A stretch of 64,000 nucleotides of DNA from Macrocystis pyrifera (Eukaryota; Sar; Phaeophyceae; Laminariales; Laminariaceae), in the NCBI GenBank assembly GCA_031763025.1, contig JASSKH010000029.1:1488001-1552000 (forward strand). The letters are read 5' to 3'. Made by a program: the position numbers and the translations under genes. Below, piece after piece: positions 23,576 through 36,900 of the stretch. The notes below the pieces were generated by a model. It worked only from the letters and a program-made list of their open reading frames with translations. It ran no database searches and was not told where the DNA came from. Within the stretch, counting starts at the first letter, position 1. Each line of letters begins with the position of its first letter.

Positions 23576-24738
23576 ATGCCAAGTACTGGCGGCGATGGAG
23601 GGGCGTCCGGGCAAGTCCGAAAAAACAGGGTGGCCGATGAGTTTGACTCGTTTGTGCTCATGGTTTCGGTAGGGTCCCGGGGTTGGCAAACAGCTACCCC
23701 AGACGATGTTTTTAATTTCCTCTGCTTCCTTGACACGCAAGGAAAAGGCACCAAGATGGTGCACGAAGCGTCTTGCCCCGGGGTGGGCCATGCGGGCGAC
23801 GATGCGTGCCTGACGGGGTCTTCGTGTGGTAAACGGTACGCGGCCGAGTCTATTCGAAAAGGTTTTGTGTCGAAGCTGAAAATGGCGATGAAAGAAAGCG
23901 GGCAGGGAGAGGATTGGGACCCCGTCCGCCTGGTAGGAAATCCGTGCTCGAGCCCGTTGGTAGATTCGTACCTTACCTTCGTATCTGAGGAACAGAAGCA
24001 GGTCGGGGTTCAGGTCAATCAGGCCGCGCCGATGCTGGAACACACACTCATAGATCTGCTAAGTTACATGCGGTTGCGGTGGCCAGCTCTCTGGCCGAGC
24101 GTATTTCGCTGACTCGAGATATCGCCTTGTATTCTTTGGCTTTCTATTCGATGCGTAGGGGTTACGATCTTTCCTTTACCATGGGTTCGTACGTCTTGAG
24201 GCTCCTAGCGTCTAAGGGTTTGATCTTCAAATTCCAGCTTGGGATCACGCTGCGGGCCTCAAGTGAGGCAGTGGTAGTGTTAGCGGACGGGGACTGCCCG
24301 GCGATTTGCGCCTTTCGGGCAGTTACGGCGTACATCTCAGCCTCCCAGCGGATTGGATGGGACTTGAGCACTGGGCACCTCTTCCCCGTTGCTACGGCAG
24401 AAGGGGGCCGGGGCCGCGTCTCTCTATCCGCCGCCCGTATGACGGCGAACCTGCAAAGCTATCTGCGAATGGCAGACCTGCCGAACCACTTCACGATGCA
24501 CTCCTTTCGAATGGGAGGCTCGCTCAGCAAATCCCTCGCCGGGACGGCGGTGGACGACATCATGAAAATTGGTGGCTGGAAGACAGAGTCAGTTGCGAAG
24601 TACTACATCGGGGCTACCTCGAGCGGACAAGTGCCGGGTAGCAAGAAGAAACGTGGGCAGAGCTACGCGGACGCTAGCGAGCTACCGTTGTCGCCGGAGT
24701 TCAGAAAGGACTTTGTGGCGTGCACGGGTAAGGACTGA
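23576..24738 (+). CDS. Tyrosine recombinase/integrase-like gene of the element
   Basis: The C-terminal half carries the expected catalytic pattern: an Arg in FYSMRRGYDLS, the H-x-x-R box HSFRMGG, then IMKIGGWK (the His/Trp position) and a Tyr in AKYYIG. In this superfamily these residues cut and rejoin DNA through a 3'-phosphotyrosine intermediate. The N-terminal part is less characteristic and contains a charged, Ser/Gly-rich region. The two parts are not in one continuous frame, so the gene is either spliced or decayed. A Lys/Arg stretch (SKKKRG) follows the catalytic Tyr. The domain call is confident; whether the parent is a DIRS-type retroelement or a Crypton DNA transposon is open. Confidence 0.75.
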
Positions 24739-24845
24739 TGTCAGGGGATAAATGTTTGGGAGAGACAGTTCTGCCCCGGACCAGCGGTCAACATAACAAA
24801 GGCAATCTGAAAGGTGGCGTAACGAAGTGTGGGCGGGACCACAGG

Positions 24846-24913
24846 CCGGCGCAGGAGGCCTCATCCAACCCAATACTTACATTAAATGATCCACGGCAGA
24901 GAGCCAGAATACT
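24846..24913 (+). repeat. 68-bp direct repeat, left copy
   Basis: Identical to 25,210-25,277 except for one base (ccaaccc versus ccaatcc). It begins ccggcgcaggaggcctcatc and ends cagagagccagaatact. Spacing between starts is 364 bp, just downstream of the recombinase stop. Confidence 0.9.
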
Positions 24914-25209
24914 GCACTAAAATGGAGATCCAATCCATGGACTCACATTTGGCACAAATAATGGAATCATTGATTATATCGAAATGTCTCGGAATTTGTA
25001 TCAAAGCGAGATCACTTCTTCCTTTCGCTCCCGAAACCTCGGGAGTAGAGTTGGTCGTGCCATTTCTTGAGACCATCCCACCCACCCGGCAGTAGGGTTA
25101 GTATTCTTGGGCTTGTATACCCAGATCATTTACAGGTACTAACACCGCGCAGAGTTTGTGATCGCCACTTTACTCGGCGCCGGGGGAAATACCGGACGGG
25201 ACCTCCTGC

Positions 25210-25277
25210 CCGGCGCAGGAGGCCTCATCCAATCCAATACTTACATTAAATGATCCACGGCAGAGAGCCAGAATACT
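25210..25277 (+). repeat. 68-bp direct repeat, right copy
   Basis: Second copy of the repeat at 24,846-24,913. The sequences beyond both copies diverge immediately (gcactaaaa versus acaggcatc). Confidence 0.9.
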
Positions 25278-27602
25278 ACAGGCATCAAGAGACAATTAAC
25301 AACACACACAGCGCGGGTGTAATTCAATTTCAACAGCATTTCCCTTGTTTGGGTGGGATGGTCGTATGGAATTATTCGTCAAACGCAATGACGTCGTAAT
25401 TGGGTACACCCGAGCACCTCGGGAACAGGCAAGACTTAGTCTATACGGTGGGGCATGCTCTTCTTGTACCAGTGTAGTGCGATCATACTGCTTGGCACGC
25501 CTACAGTAAAAGCATGAGAAAAAACGTATCGATAGCTCGGGGGCACTTGTGGTGTGCGTGGGTAAATTCCCCCACAAGCAAAGCGGTGATCGAATGCAGT
25601 CCGTGGCCGCAAACGCGAACCAACCAACGTCACTTTTCGCACATCTAGCATTATGTTTAAACTTAAAATCAAAACGATACATTATTATCCGGCGGGCCCC
25701 CTGTTGTGAGCGTGAGCAGCCCTCCTCTTCCAACACAGCGGTCAAAAACCGTCTGGTTGTTTCTATACCACCAGTAGGGGTGGGTGTTGGTGAACCTGTG
25801 CACCATTGCAACGACGTGCGTAGTTCATTCCTAGTGATACCCGGTACAGTTAGATATATGCTATTGTATCTGGTAATAGACGCTATTTTACATGCCTTGT
25901 GGCGCCGCCTTGCTTGCTAAGGCAGTCAAACCAGTGGGATCGGCACGTAAACTATCATCGCGCGCGAGTATAGCACTCGCTCGGCAGTATATATCTACTG
26001 GTGGTGGTCTGCCTGTCTGCACCCCATCCGAATGGTAGGGGGCTCTTCTCTTTTTGCGCCTTGATTTTTTAGACTATTACACGCCCTACAACCAGTCGCG
26101 CTCCCTACCAAATCCGATAAGGTAGCTGTCCATAAAAGCCAGCCCCCGCCTATAATACTCGGACCACAACTAAATCTTACCCGGGACCACTCTGGTCCGT
26201 ACCCAAACTTCCACTCGGCTATTTCCCCATCGACATACAACGTCCACCTATTTTTCCCCTTATGAGGCACTAAACAAAAACCACCCTACAGACAAATGCA
26301 GCGACTGACGAACGAGCACATGTCGGACGCATCGATCGATCGGGAAAGTCCGCCAATCCATCAACCCATCCGTTCACGGAGAGAAACATGTTCACAGCAC
26401 AGCTTTCGGCCTCACAGTAGTCACTCACACCCGACATCACGAGGCGCCGGAACCTCTCTGCCCCAGCCACCCAAGTTACCGACATCTATCCACCATCCCT
26501 ATCAGGCGCCCTTCCCCTCCCTGCCATAGGTCCATCGGTCAGGAGGGGACAACGAGGTGGGGGAAATTCGGTATTTTAACACCGCGCAGAAGAGAGGACC
26601 AGAGGGTATATTGTTTTTCTACCGAGTATTTTACGGGACGTGAAAAGCTCTTAAATACGCGTAACCGGCAATCCCCGCGGGGGGAGGGGAAGGGGGGGGG
26701 GGGGGAAGGGGGGTGCAAAAACGCAAAAGTGCGCTTGTCTTCTGTCTTGATGGGAGAGAAGCCACCGCGCCCATATCGTTCGCATATTTCTTGTCATAGG
26801 AAGGCCTGAAGCCGAGGCCTCGGGCGGACTTCGGCGGAGGTGCGGAAGACACGGAGGCCGTGGTGCGCGCGGCGCTTATTGCTGTTGTTCTTGCCGTCGT
26901 TTCGGAGTGTATATCTACCGACTTGATTTAGACTGCGAATGGCGAGAAACGAAACGAAGTGGGCGAAAAAAAAGGTGGCAAAAAATAGAAAGTCAGCAAA
27001 GGACAAGTATTTTACGTATCAAGTCTGACCGGAAATTTCAAGAGCTTTTGTACCTATCTCGTGGCCGTCGAGATATACATTATTGTTTTTTATCAGGCCA
27101 GTAGATACTGTAGTTGACTGTTCGCTCCATCTCGAAGGCAAAGACTGTACATCGCTCTATTATGGGTGATGTTGATTCGATATTGGACTTTCTGACTTTT
27201 ATGCTCGTGTATATTCGATAAACAGAGGAACTCAGCAGCGACACACTTCTCGAAATGAATCCAGAGTCCCTCTGCGAGGTGCCCCGACTCAAAAATCCAC
27301 TTCCCCAGAGGTGTAGTTAAGAAGTTCTGCCGACGGTGCATAATCCGACGAAATTTCATCTGAAGCTGCCCCTCGATCGAGAAGTATTTGTTTTATTCGG
27401 AAGTTTTCGGATTTTAATTTTTGTCTAGTCGGCAATAATTCGGACACTGCCGTCGGAGAAGTGGATACTGACTCAAAGCACCGATATGCGAACCGCCAGC
27501 TCTCCGTAGCCTGCCGGAGGGAAAACAGCCTTGCGATTGGCTGAAAAGCCCGACTCGAAAGCGAAGTAAACGCATACGAAAACAATATTTTATCACAAAT
27601 TG
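25278..27602. other. Unassigned intergenic DNA
   Basis: A block near 25,915-26,040 (aaggcagtcaaaccagtggga, tcggcacgtaa, then tactggtg..., then ctgcaccccat) resembles 63,085-63,215 at the right end of the window. A G-tract lies at 26,690-26,712. The open frames, including a 171-codon minus frame at 25,296-25,811, have no recognised domain. Confidence 0.4.
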
Positions 27603-27608
27603 TTTATT
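27603..27608 (-). terminator. Possible polyadenylation signal AATAAA
   Basis: Minus-strand AATAAA lies about 240 bp downstream of the proposed stop of the cysteine-rich gene. Such a hexamer is common by chance in AT-rich DNA and algal signals vary, so this is only suggestive. Confidence 0.2.
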
Positions 27609-27847
27609 CGTCGTGTTGGGTTCAGCGCGTTATTGTTTGTGTCTTTCGTATCCGGAACGTTTGAAAAATATATGGGACAAAAATACTACTTTTGATCAAC
27701 GTGTTTCCATCACGGATGTGTGTGAACGGACGAGTGTAAAGTTGCGTAATAATGCACCGGCCGAACGTAATACATTACCCTTAGCCGTATCGTGGGGATT
27801 CAGGAAAAACAACCGCGAGTCCTCGACGAGGGATACGAATGCGGACC

Positions 27848-27945
27848 TCATCGCGCGACAAAATTCTGGGCACGTACCGCAGTGCGGAGGGGAGAGAAAA
27901 AGCCTGCCTCGTGGCCCCGAATCTGAGCTTCCACTACGTAGGGAG
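27848..27945 (-). CDS. Proposed terminal exon of the cysteine-rich gene
   Basis: A minus-strand acceptor cctctccag|ctccc at the right phase opens 31 complete codons ending VRAQNFVAR and a stop. It lacks cysteines. It was chosen because it restores phase 1 and is the first good acceptor downstream of the last repeated exon. Alternatives are read-through of the last donor (adding about 22 residues, ending EPRLY), or a different exon. A 126-codon plus-strand frame (27,613-27,993) overlaps it and cannot be excluded. Confidence 0.3.
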
Positions 27946-30900
27946 CTGGAGAGGAAGGTCGAAGAAAATATAGTATATGGACAAAAAAGCTAAAAGACTG
28001 GTAACCGAAGCGAAGCAGCCCGGGATGCTTTAGGCAGAGCGGGTAGGTCCTTAGTGAAGTGCAGGCCGTTGGGTGAATTCCGCTGCTTCTTTCATACAGA
28101 AAATAGCAAAAAATACTCAACATCCCGACGTTTGTCAAGAAAACAAGAGGCCCCTGTCGCAGCGCGCGTCGAACAAGATACCATCATATACCTGCACGAA
28201 CTACTAGAGTGGACAGCAAATGTAGTGGAACATCTAGACATCTATGTGAAGACCAAACGAGTCAGTACAGTCTCGGCTCGCATAGTCTAAGCTGCAGTAG
28301 GAACTGCCTGAAAACCTCACCGTCAACGCAGCACGAGGTGAGGTCGCATCCGGACTCGAAGTCACATTTGTACGTCTCAGGGTCATCCACGAGGACACCG
28401 GAAACGCACAAGACGTTAGCGCAGGTGAGGTTACAGCACTGATCCCCACCGCACACGTTGTCCGTGCAACGTGTTTTGCCGGCGTCGAAGATTGGAAGGT
28501 AGTCGCGGCAGTCGAAGGAGTCGCAGTACTTGTCACCGCCACCGCCACCGCCGTCAGTGTCTACGGCGACGGAACAGCGTCAGAGATGGGTGGGAATGTC
28601 GTCGGCATCGGTCGGCGGGAAGTAGATCGGATATAGTGGCGAGTTGGTGGCAAGTCGGGCAACCGTGGGAAGTGACCCCGTGGAATACAGGGCAGCCAGT
28701 AGGGGCCGACCAATGGCGCATGCATGCTTAGCTACGGTAGGACATGAACCATATATTTCTGAGACTGATTTTTTCCTCCTCTCGCATGAAAACGGCCATT
28801 GATACGTCTTCTAGGGAGAAAACAATTATCTGAGAGCAGGCATCAGCGTGATGATTTAGTAATCTAGGTGTGGCCGTTGCGTGACTCCCGACGTTTGTCA
28901 AGAAAACAAGAGGCCCCTGTCGCAGCGCGCGTCGAACAAGATACCATCGTATACCTGCACGAACTACTAGAGTGGACAGCAAATGTAGTGGAACATCTAG
29001 ACATCTATGTGAAGACCAAACGAGTCAGTACAGTCTCGGCTCGCATAGTCTAAGCTGCAGTAGGAACTGCCTGAAAAACTCACCGTCAACGCAGCACGAG
29101 GTGAGGTCGCATCCGGACTCGAAGTCACATTTGTACGTCTCAGGGTCATCCACGAGGACACCGGAAACGCACAAGACGTTAGCGCAGGTGAGGTTACAGC
29201 ACTGATCCCCACCGCACACGTTGTCCGTGCAACGTGTTTTGCCGGCGTCGAAGATTGGAAGGTAGTCGCGGCAGTCGAAGGAGTCGCAGTACTTGTCACC
29301 GCCACCGCCACCGCCGTCAGTGTCTACGGCGACGGAACAGCGTCAGAGATGGGTGGGAATGTCGTCGGCATCGGTCGGCGGGAAGTAGATCGGATATAGT
29401 GGCGAGTTGGTGGCAAGTCGGGCAACCGTGGGAAGTGAGTCCGTGGAATACAGGGCAGCCAGTAGGGGCCGACCAATGGCGCATGCATGCTTAGCTACGG
29501 TAGGACATGGAACCATATATTTCTGAGACTGATGTTTTCCTCCTCTCGCATGAAAACGGCCATTGATACGTCTTCTAGGGAGAAAACAATTATCTGAGAG
29601 CAGGCCTCAGCGTGATGATTTAGTAATCCAGGTGTGGCCGTTGCGTGACTCCCGACGTTTGTCAAGAAAACAAGAGGCCCCTGTCGCAGCGCGCGTCGAA
29701 CAAGATACCATCGTATACCTGCACGAACTACTAGAGTGGACAGTAAATGTAGTGGAACATCTAGACATCTATGTGAAGACCAAACGAGTCAGTACAGTCT
29801 CGGCTCGCATAGTCTAAGCTGCAGTAGGAACTGCCTGAAAAACTCACCGTCAACGCAGCACGAGGTGAGATCGCATCCGGACTCGAAGTCACATTTGTAC
29901 GTCTCAGGGTCATCCACGAGGACACCGGAAACGCACAAGACGTTAGCGCAGGTGAGGTTACAGCACTGATCCCCACCGCACACGTTGTCCGTGCAACGTG
30001 TTTTGCCGGCGTCGAAGATTGGAAGGTAGTCGCGGCAGTCGAAGGAGTCGCAGTACTTGTCACCGCCACCGCCACCGCCGTCAGTGTCTACGGCGACGGA
30101 ACAGCGTCAGAGATGGGTGGGAATGTCGTCGGCATCGGTCGGCGGGAAGTAGATCGGATATAGTGGCGAGTTGGTGGCAAGTCGGGCAACCGTGGGAAGT
30201 GACCCCGTGGAATACAGGGCAGCCAGTAGGGGCCGACCAATGGCGCATGCATGCTTAGCTACGGTAGGACATGAACCATATATTTCTGAGACTGATGTTT
30301 TCCTCCTCTCGCATAAAAACGGCCATTGATACGTCTTCTAGGGAGAAAACAATTATCTGAGAGCAGGCATCAGCGTGATGATTTAGTAATCCAGGTGTGG
30401 CCGTTGCGTGACTCCCGACGTTTGTCAAGAAAACAAGAGGCCCCTGTCGCAGCGCGCGTCGAACAAGATACCATCGTATACCTGCACGAACTACTAGAGT
30501 GGACAGCAAATGTAGTGGAACATCTAGACATCTATGTGAAGACCAAACGAGTCAGTACAGTCTCGGCTCGCATAGTCTAAGCTGCAGTAGGAACTGCCTG
30601 AAAAACTCACCGTCAACGCAGCACGAGGTGAGATCGCATCCGGACTCGAAGTCACATTTGTACGTCTCAGGGTCATCCACGAGGACACCGGAAACGCACA
30701 AGACGTTAGCGCAGGTGAGGTTACAGCACTGATCCCCACCGCACACGTTGTCCGTGCAACGTGTTTTGCCGGCGTCGAAGATTGGAAGGTAGTCGCGGCA
30801 GTCGAAGGAGTCGCAGTACTTGTCACCGCCACCGCCACCGCCGTCAGTGTCTACGGCGACGGAACAGCGTCAGAGATGGGTGGGAATGTCGTCGGCATCG

Positions 30901-33900
30901 GTCGGCGGGAAGTAGATCGGATATAGTGGCGAGTTGGTGGCAAGTCGGGCAACCGTGGGAAGTGAGTCCGTGGAATACAGGGCAGCCAGTAGGGGCCGAC
31001 CAATGGCGCATGCATGCTTAGCTACGGTAGGACATGGAACCATATATTTCTGAGACTGATGTTTTCCTCCTCTCGCATAAAAACGGCCATTGATACGTCT
31101 TCTAGGGAGAAAACAATTATCTGAGAGCAGGCATCAGCGTGATGATTTAGTAATCCAGGTGTGGCCGTTGCGTGACTCCCGACGTTTGTCAAGAAAACAA
31201 GAGGCCCCTGTCGCAGCGCGCGTCGAACAAGATACCATCGTATACCTGCACGAACTACTAGAGTGGACAGTAAATGTAGTGGAACATCTAGACATCTATG
31301 TGAAGACCAAACGAGTCAGTACAGTCTCGGCTCGCATAGTCTAAGCTGCAGTAGGAACTGCCTGAAAAACTCACCGTCAACGCAGCACGAGGTGAGATCG
31401 CATCCGGACTCGAAGTCACATTTGTACGTCTCAGGGTCATCCACGAGGACACCGGAAACGCACAAGACGTTAGCGCAGGTGAGGTTACAGCACTGATCCC
31501 CACCGCACACGTTGTCCGTGCAACGTGTTTTGCCGGCGTCGAAGATTGGAAGGTAGTCGCGGCAGTCGAAGGAGTCGCAGTACTTGTCACCGCCACCGCC
31601 ACCGCCGTCAGTGTCTACGGCGACGGAACAGCGTCAGAGATGGGTGGGAATGTCGTCGGCATCGGTCGGCGGGAAGTAGATCGGATATAGTGGCGAGTTG
31701 GTGGCAAGTCGGGCAACCGTGGGAAGTGACCCCGTGGAATACAGGGCAGCCAGTAGGGGCCGACCAATGGCGCATGCATGCTTAGCTACGGTAGGACATG
31801 AACCATATATTTCTGAGACTGATGTTTTCCTCCTCTCGCATAAAAACGGCCATTGATACGTCTTCTAGGGAGAAAACAATTATCTGAGAGCAGGCATCAG
31901 CGTGATGATTTAGTAATCCAGGTGTGGCCGTTGCGTGACTCCCGACGTTTGTCAAGAAAACAAGAGGCCCCTGTCGCAGCGCGCGTCGAACAAGATACCA
32001 TCGTATACCTGCACGAACTACTAGAGTGGACAGCAAATGTAGTGGAACATCTAGACATCTATGTGAAGACCAAACGAGTCAGTACAGTCTCGGCTCGCAT
32101 AGTCTAAGCTGCAGTAGGAACTGCCTGAAAAACTCACCGTCAACGCAGCACGAGGTGAGGTCGCATCCGGACTCGAAGTCACATTTGTACGTCTCAGGGT
32201 CATCCACGAGGACACCGGAAACGCACGAGACGTTAGCGCAGGTGAGGTTACAGCACTGATCTCCCCCGCACACGTTGTCCGTGCAACGTGTTTTGCCGGC
32301 GTCGAAGATAGGGAGATAGTCGCGGCAGTCGAAGGAGTCGCAGTACTTGTCACCGCCACCGTCACCATCACCACCGCCGCCACCGCTACCACCGCCATCG
32401 CCGCCGCCTTTAACTGTGCGAGTCGAGGGGCGGGGCGAGAAAGGCGGCGGGGTTGAAGGGGGGAGATAAGGCAGCGCAGAGGTATCCTTGACAAAACTTA
32501 GAAAACAACACTGCCCATGATAAGAATAACCAACAACAGGGGCAGCGGCGGACGGGGTAATCCACATCCTTCGGGCGACGCCTCTGTAATTGATTATGGA
32601 AGTGGGGATGAGCGGCAACGTGGCCAAGCGAAACAAAACCGAAGATAAAAATCAAAAGCGTGCGAGTAGCGACGGCAGCCCAGCATCGGTGTAGGCGGCA
32701 GAGTTAACCGCAGTGCAGCCCTCCTCCATCCCACGATCACAATACAACAAGCGGCAGCTAGCTTGCGCCAGCCGCAACTTGGGGCAGCATCAGCTCGAGC
32801 AACAATAATGAACAGATTCAGCACCCAGCACCAGCTTCCACCAGTTTTTGTTGCTGCTGCTGCTGTTGCTGCTACAGGAAGGTGGAATTGAAATAATACA
32901 CGAGCTGCCATGCTGTCGCACTCTGTGAGCAAGGTGGTACGAGCACGAGCACGAGTATGAGAATGCGTGCCTTCAGGACGACCACGACACCAGGCGGGCG
33001 ACAGCGTGCCGTAGCAGCGGGCCACCGGCAGCCCGCTGGCATAATTCAATGCTGCTCGTCCGCGCTATACTCCAGCTACACATCTCGAGCATATAGCATT
33101 TGTCGTGTTATGGACAGCAACCAGCATGGTGCGTGGAGGAATGGAAGATGCTCGGTGTTTATTGCTAATGATAAGAGAACAAAATCGTACCGTACATTTC
33201 ATATTCCTAACTTCGCTACAGTTTGCCCTCGAGAATTTACCTCGAAAGACACCTTCGTATTATATTTTGGGGAAGGGGGAGTAAAAAAGAAAACGCTTTC
33301 GCAAACAAAATTATGGATGTGATTTCTGTGAATGAAAACGTTTACGACGAAGACAACATAGACAACGGCATTGGTCAAAAGCATAGTTGCGTAACCTTCG
33401 ATATTGTTTTTGCAGGTTTTCCACTACATGTCGCCGTGACCCTTTCTAGGAGTGCAGCCCAGTTTTGGAGACAACGCACTTACAATTTGTGTGGATTGTC
33501 CTCTAAATGGGACTCAGACTGTGTACTGCCTACGCAACACGGCTAGTCCTCGAACCCCCCATCGGGGAGTTCCACCTGGTGGTGGCAGCCTCCTCGACAG
33601 GGACAAAAATCAATTACATCGTATACAAAACAATTTTCAAGAAAAACAACAAACGTTCCACGTTAAGTATTCAACTCTACTTCTTCAAACCATTTAATAA
33701 TTTGTTTTCGCTGATATTACACGTTGCGGGGTTGAAGCCTCATGGTCTGCAGGGGTTGGATGCGTTCCAGATCCCGCAGAAATTCACACAACGGCAGCGT
33801 TAGGATTGAGATGATCTGGACCGTGGGTCTGTCCAAGATGTGCCACTGTTTCGTTGAATTGCCAAACCACTTCCCATCTATCGATATGTATGCTCACCGC

Positions 33901-36900
33901 CTTGGCAGCACTGCTTCGGGTCGCACGGGTCGGCATCACACAGCGTGTTCTGGGCGTCGTCGATCGGGATAAGGCCGTTGGGGCAGCCGATGGCGTTGCA
34001 GAAGAGGTTGCAGCACTGGTCAGCCTCGCACGGGTCACTATCGCACTCCGTGTTCTGGGCGTCGTCGATCGGAACGGAGCCGTTGGGGCAGCCGATGGAG
34101 TTGCAGAAAAGCTTACCGCCACCGCCGTTGGGGTCGCCGTTGTTTCCACCGCCATTCACTGTAACAAACAAAACACGACAACAAACAACAATGGAAACCC
34201 CAACAGTGTACAGAGGACGTGCGAAAGAGCGGTGTCGAATAAGTGATGGCAAAACACTTCACGACTCGGCAACAGAGAGGCCGACATATGCTGGAGGTCA
34301 CATCTAGCTCCATCACGTGCGGTTATGAGGAAGTTGTGCCGGAACTGTACAGTACATCTCCAACCGAGAAACCATGTGCTAGATCAAAAGCAGATCATAC
34401 GGCTCGCAACCGGCAACGGGACCCTCGGTAGATACTAGATATCAGGGTTATATTCGCCCTACAAAATCATGGCTCGTCAAGTGGGGATCAACGATTTATG
34501 TGAAACCGCGTGAGGTATAAAAAACGCTAAGACAGCTGCGTCGCAAAATTTGGCGGTACAAGGGGTAGGTTAGGGCGTGTGTTTAGCCTGAACAAAACCC
34601 TTCGATATGCGGGCTACCACTGTGGTCGCAGATATGAGGATAGTGTATACATGAATATGAAGACAAATCGGTCCTTGTCTTTCCACCCATGGTGCTACAG
34701 TTGATGTATATATAGAGGCATGACTCGCCCTGCCTATTCCCACAAGTACTAGGTTTTGCACTGGATGACGTCAGGTGTACGCCGTGTCCGTTCGTCGGTC
34801 ACGGGCTGTCGAAAATTCGCGCGGGTATCTTTCCTCATAGCCGTTGACAATTTCCGTCGAGTACCAAACCAACTGCCAACACACCTAGCCGCGATCAATG
34901 CAGATCATATGCCTGATGTTCGTTTCCTTCGGGGTCATATACTGCTGCACTGTCCTTCAAAAACGAACAAAACAAAAACAACAACTTGGGACTAATCACC
35001 AACAAACGAAGAAAAAGACCTCCCGTGATTAAAAGGCGACATGAGAGGACATAGCAACATACTCTCCCATGTACAAACCAACCTCTTATCACACTCAGGA
35101 TCCCCAATCAAATACGCGATAAACCGCTATCCGTAAATGACATGTATGCTCACCGCCTTGGCAGCACTGCTTCGGGTCGCACGGGTCGGCATCACACAGC
35201 GTGTTCTGGGCGTTGTCGATCGGGATGAGGCCGTTGGGGCAGCCGATGGCGTTGCAGAAGAGGTTGCAGCACTGGTCAGCTTCGCACGGGTCACTATCGC
35301 ACTCCGTGTTCTGGGCGTCGTCGATCGGAACGGAGCCGTTGGGGCAGCCGATGGAGTTGCAGAAAAGCATACCGCCACCGCGGTTAGGGTCGCCCTTGTT
35401 TCCACCGCCATTCACTGTAACAAGCAAAACACGACAACAAACAACAATCAATGGAAACCCAAACAGTGTACAGAGGACGTGCGTAAGAGTGGTGCGTGAT
35501 GTCGGAACACTTCACGACTCGGCAACAGACAGGCCGACATCTACTGGAGGTCGTTTAGCTCCATCACGTGCGGTTTTGAGAGAGGTTGTGCCGGAACTGT
35601 ACAGTACACCTCCAACCGAGGAGCCATGTGCCAGATCAAAAGCAGATCATACAGCTCGCAACAGGCAACGGGACCTACCGTAGATGAGATCAGGGATATA
35701 ACCGCCCCGGCAAAATCATAGATCATCAAGTGGGGATCAACGATCTATGTGAAGCTGCGTGACGCAAAAAAAACGCGCTAAGACTGCTGCGCTGCAAAAT
35801 TGGGCGGCACCAAGGGTATGCTAGGGCATGTTATTAGCCTGAACAAAACCCTTCGATATGCGGGCTACCACTGTGGTCGTTACAATACGGATGGTGTAGA
35901 CGTGAATATGAAGACAAATCGGTCCTTGTATTTCCACCCATGGTGCTACAGTTGAGTAGAGGCATGACTTGCCCTGTCTATACCCACACGCACTAGGTTT
36001 TTCACTGGGTGACGTCAGGTGTACGCCGTGTCCGTTCGTCGGTCACGGGCTGTCGAAAATCCGTGCGGGTATCTTTGCTCATAGCCGTTGAAATTTCCGT
36101 CGAGTGCCAAACCAACTGTCAACACACCTAGCCGGGATCAATGCAGATCATACCTGATGTTCGTTTCCTTTGGGGTCATATACTACTGCTGCGCCGTCCT
36201 TCAAAAACGAACAAGACAAAAAAAACAACTTGGGAAATATCACAAACCAACGAAAAAAAAAGGCCTCCCGTGATTAAAAGGCGAGATAAAGAGGACATAG
36301 CAACATACTCTCCATGTGCAAACCAACCTCTTATCACACTCAAGCCTTGGGTTATTATAGTTCATCCGCCAAGCAAGTACGGGACAAATCGCTATCCGTC
36401 AATGACATGTATGCTCACCGCCTTGGCAGCACTGCTTCGGGTCGCACGGGTCGGCATCACACAGCGTGTTCTGGGCGTTGTCGATCGGGATGAGGCCGTT
36501 GGGGCAGCCGATGGCGTTGCAGAAGAGGTTGCAGCACTGGTCAGCCTCGCACGGGTCACTATCGCACTCCGTGTTCTGGGCGTCGTCGATCGGAACGGAG
36601 CCGTTGGGGCAGCCGATGGAGTTGCAAAAAAGCTTACCGCCACCTCCGTTAGGGTCGCCGTTGTTTCCACCGCCATTCACTGTAGCAAACAAAACACGAC
36701 AACAAACAACAATGGAAACCCCAACAGTGTACAGAGGACGTGCGAAAGAGCGGTGTCGAAAACGTGATGGCAAAACACTTCCACGACTCGGCAACAGAGA
36801 GGCCGACATGTGCTGGAGGTCATCTAGCTCCATCACGTGCGGTTGTGAGGAAGTTGTGCCGGAGCTGTACAGTACATCTCCAACCGAGGGACATGAACTA

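Larger units (their letters stand above)
22900..25277 (+). mobile_element. Tyrosine-recombinase element, DIRS- or Crypton-like (ends uncertain)
   Basis: The element is defined by a tyrosine recombinase (about 23.6-24.74 kb), an upstream coding-like stretch (22,964-23,206) with a YWFPL motif that faintly resembles the end of DIRS-type polymerase regions, and a pair of 68-bp direct repeats downstream (24,846-24,913 and 25,210-25,277). Direct repeats bunched downstream of the recombinase recall the split repeats of tyrosine-recombinase retroelements, but the matching upstream repeat was not found. It appears broken or spliced, with at least one reading-frame change. Confidence 0.6.

Noticed and set aside
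32079-32636. 185-codon minus frame treated as the start of a separate cysteine-rich gene
   Set aside because: The phase-1 acceptor at 32,414 and continuity with exon 10 explain the modules better; the upstream part is Pro-rich intron sequence.
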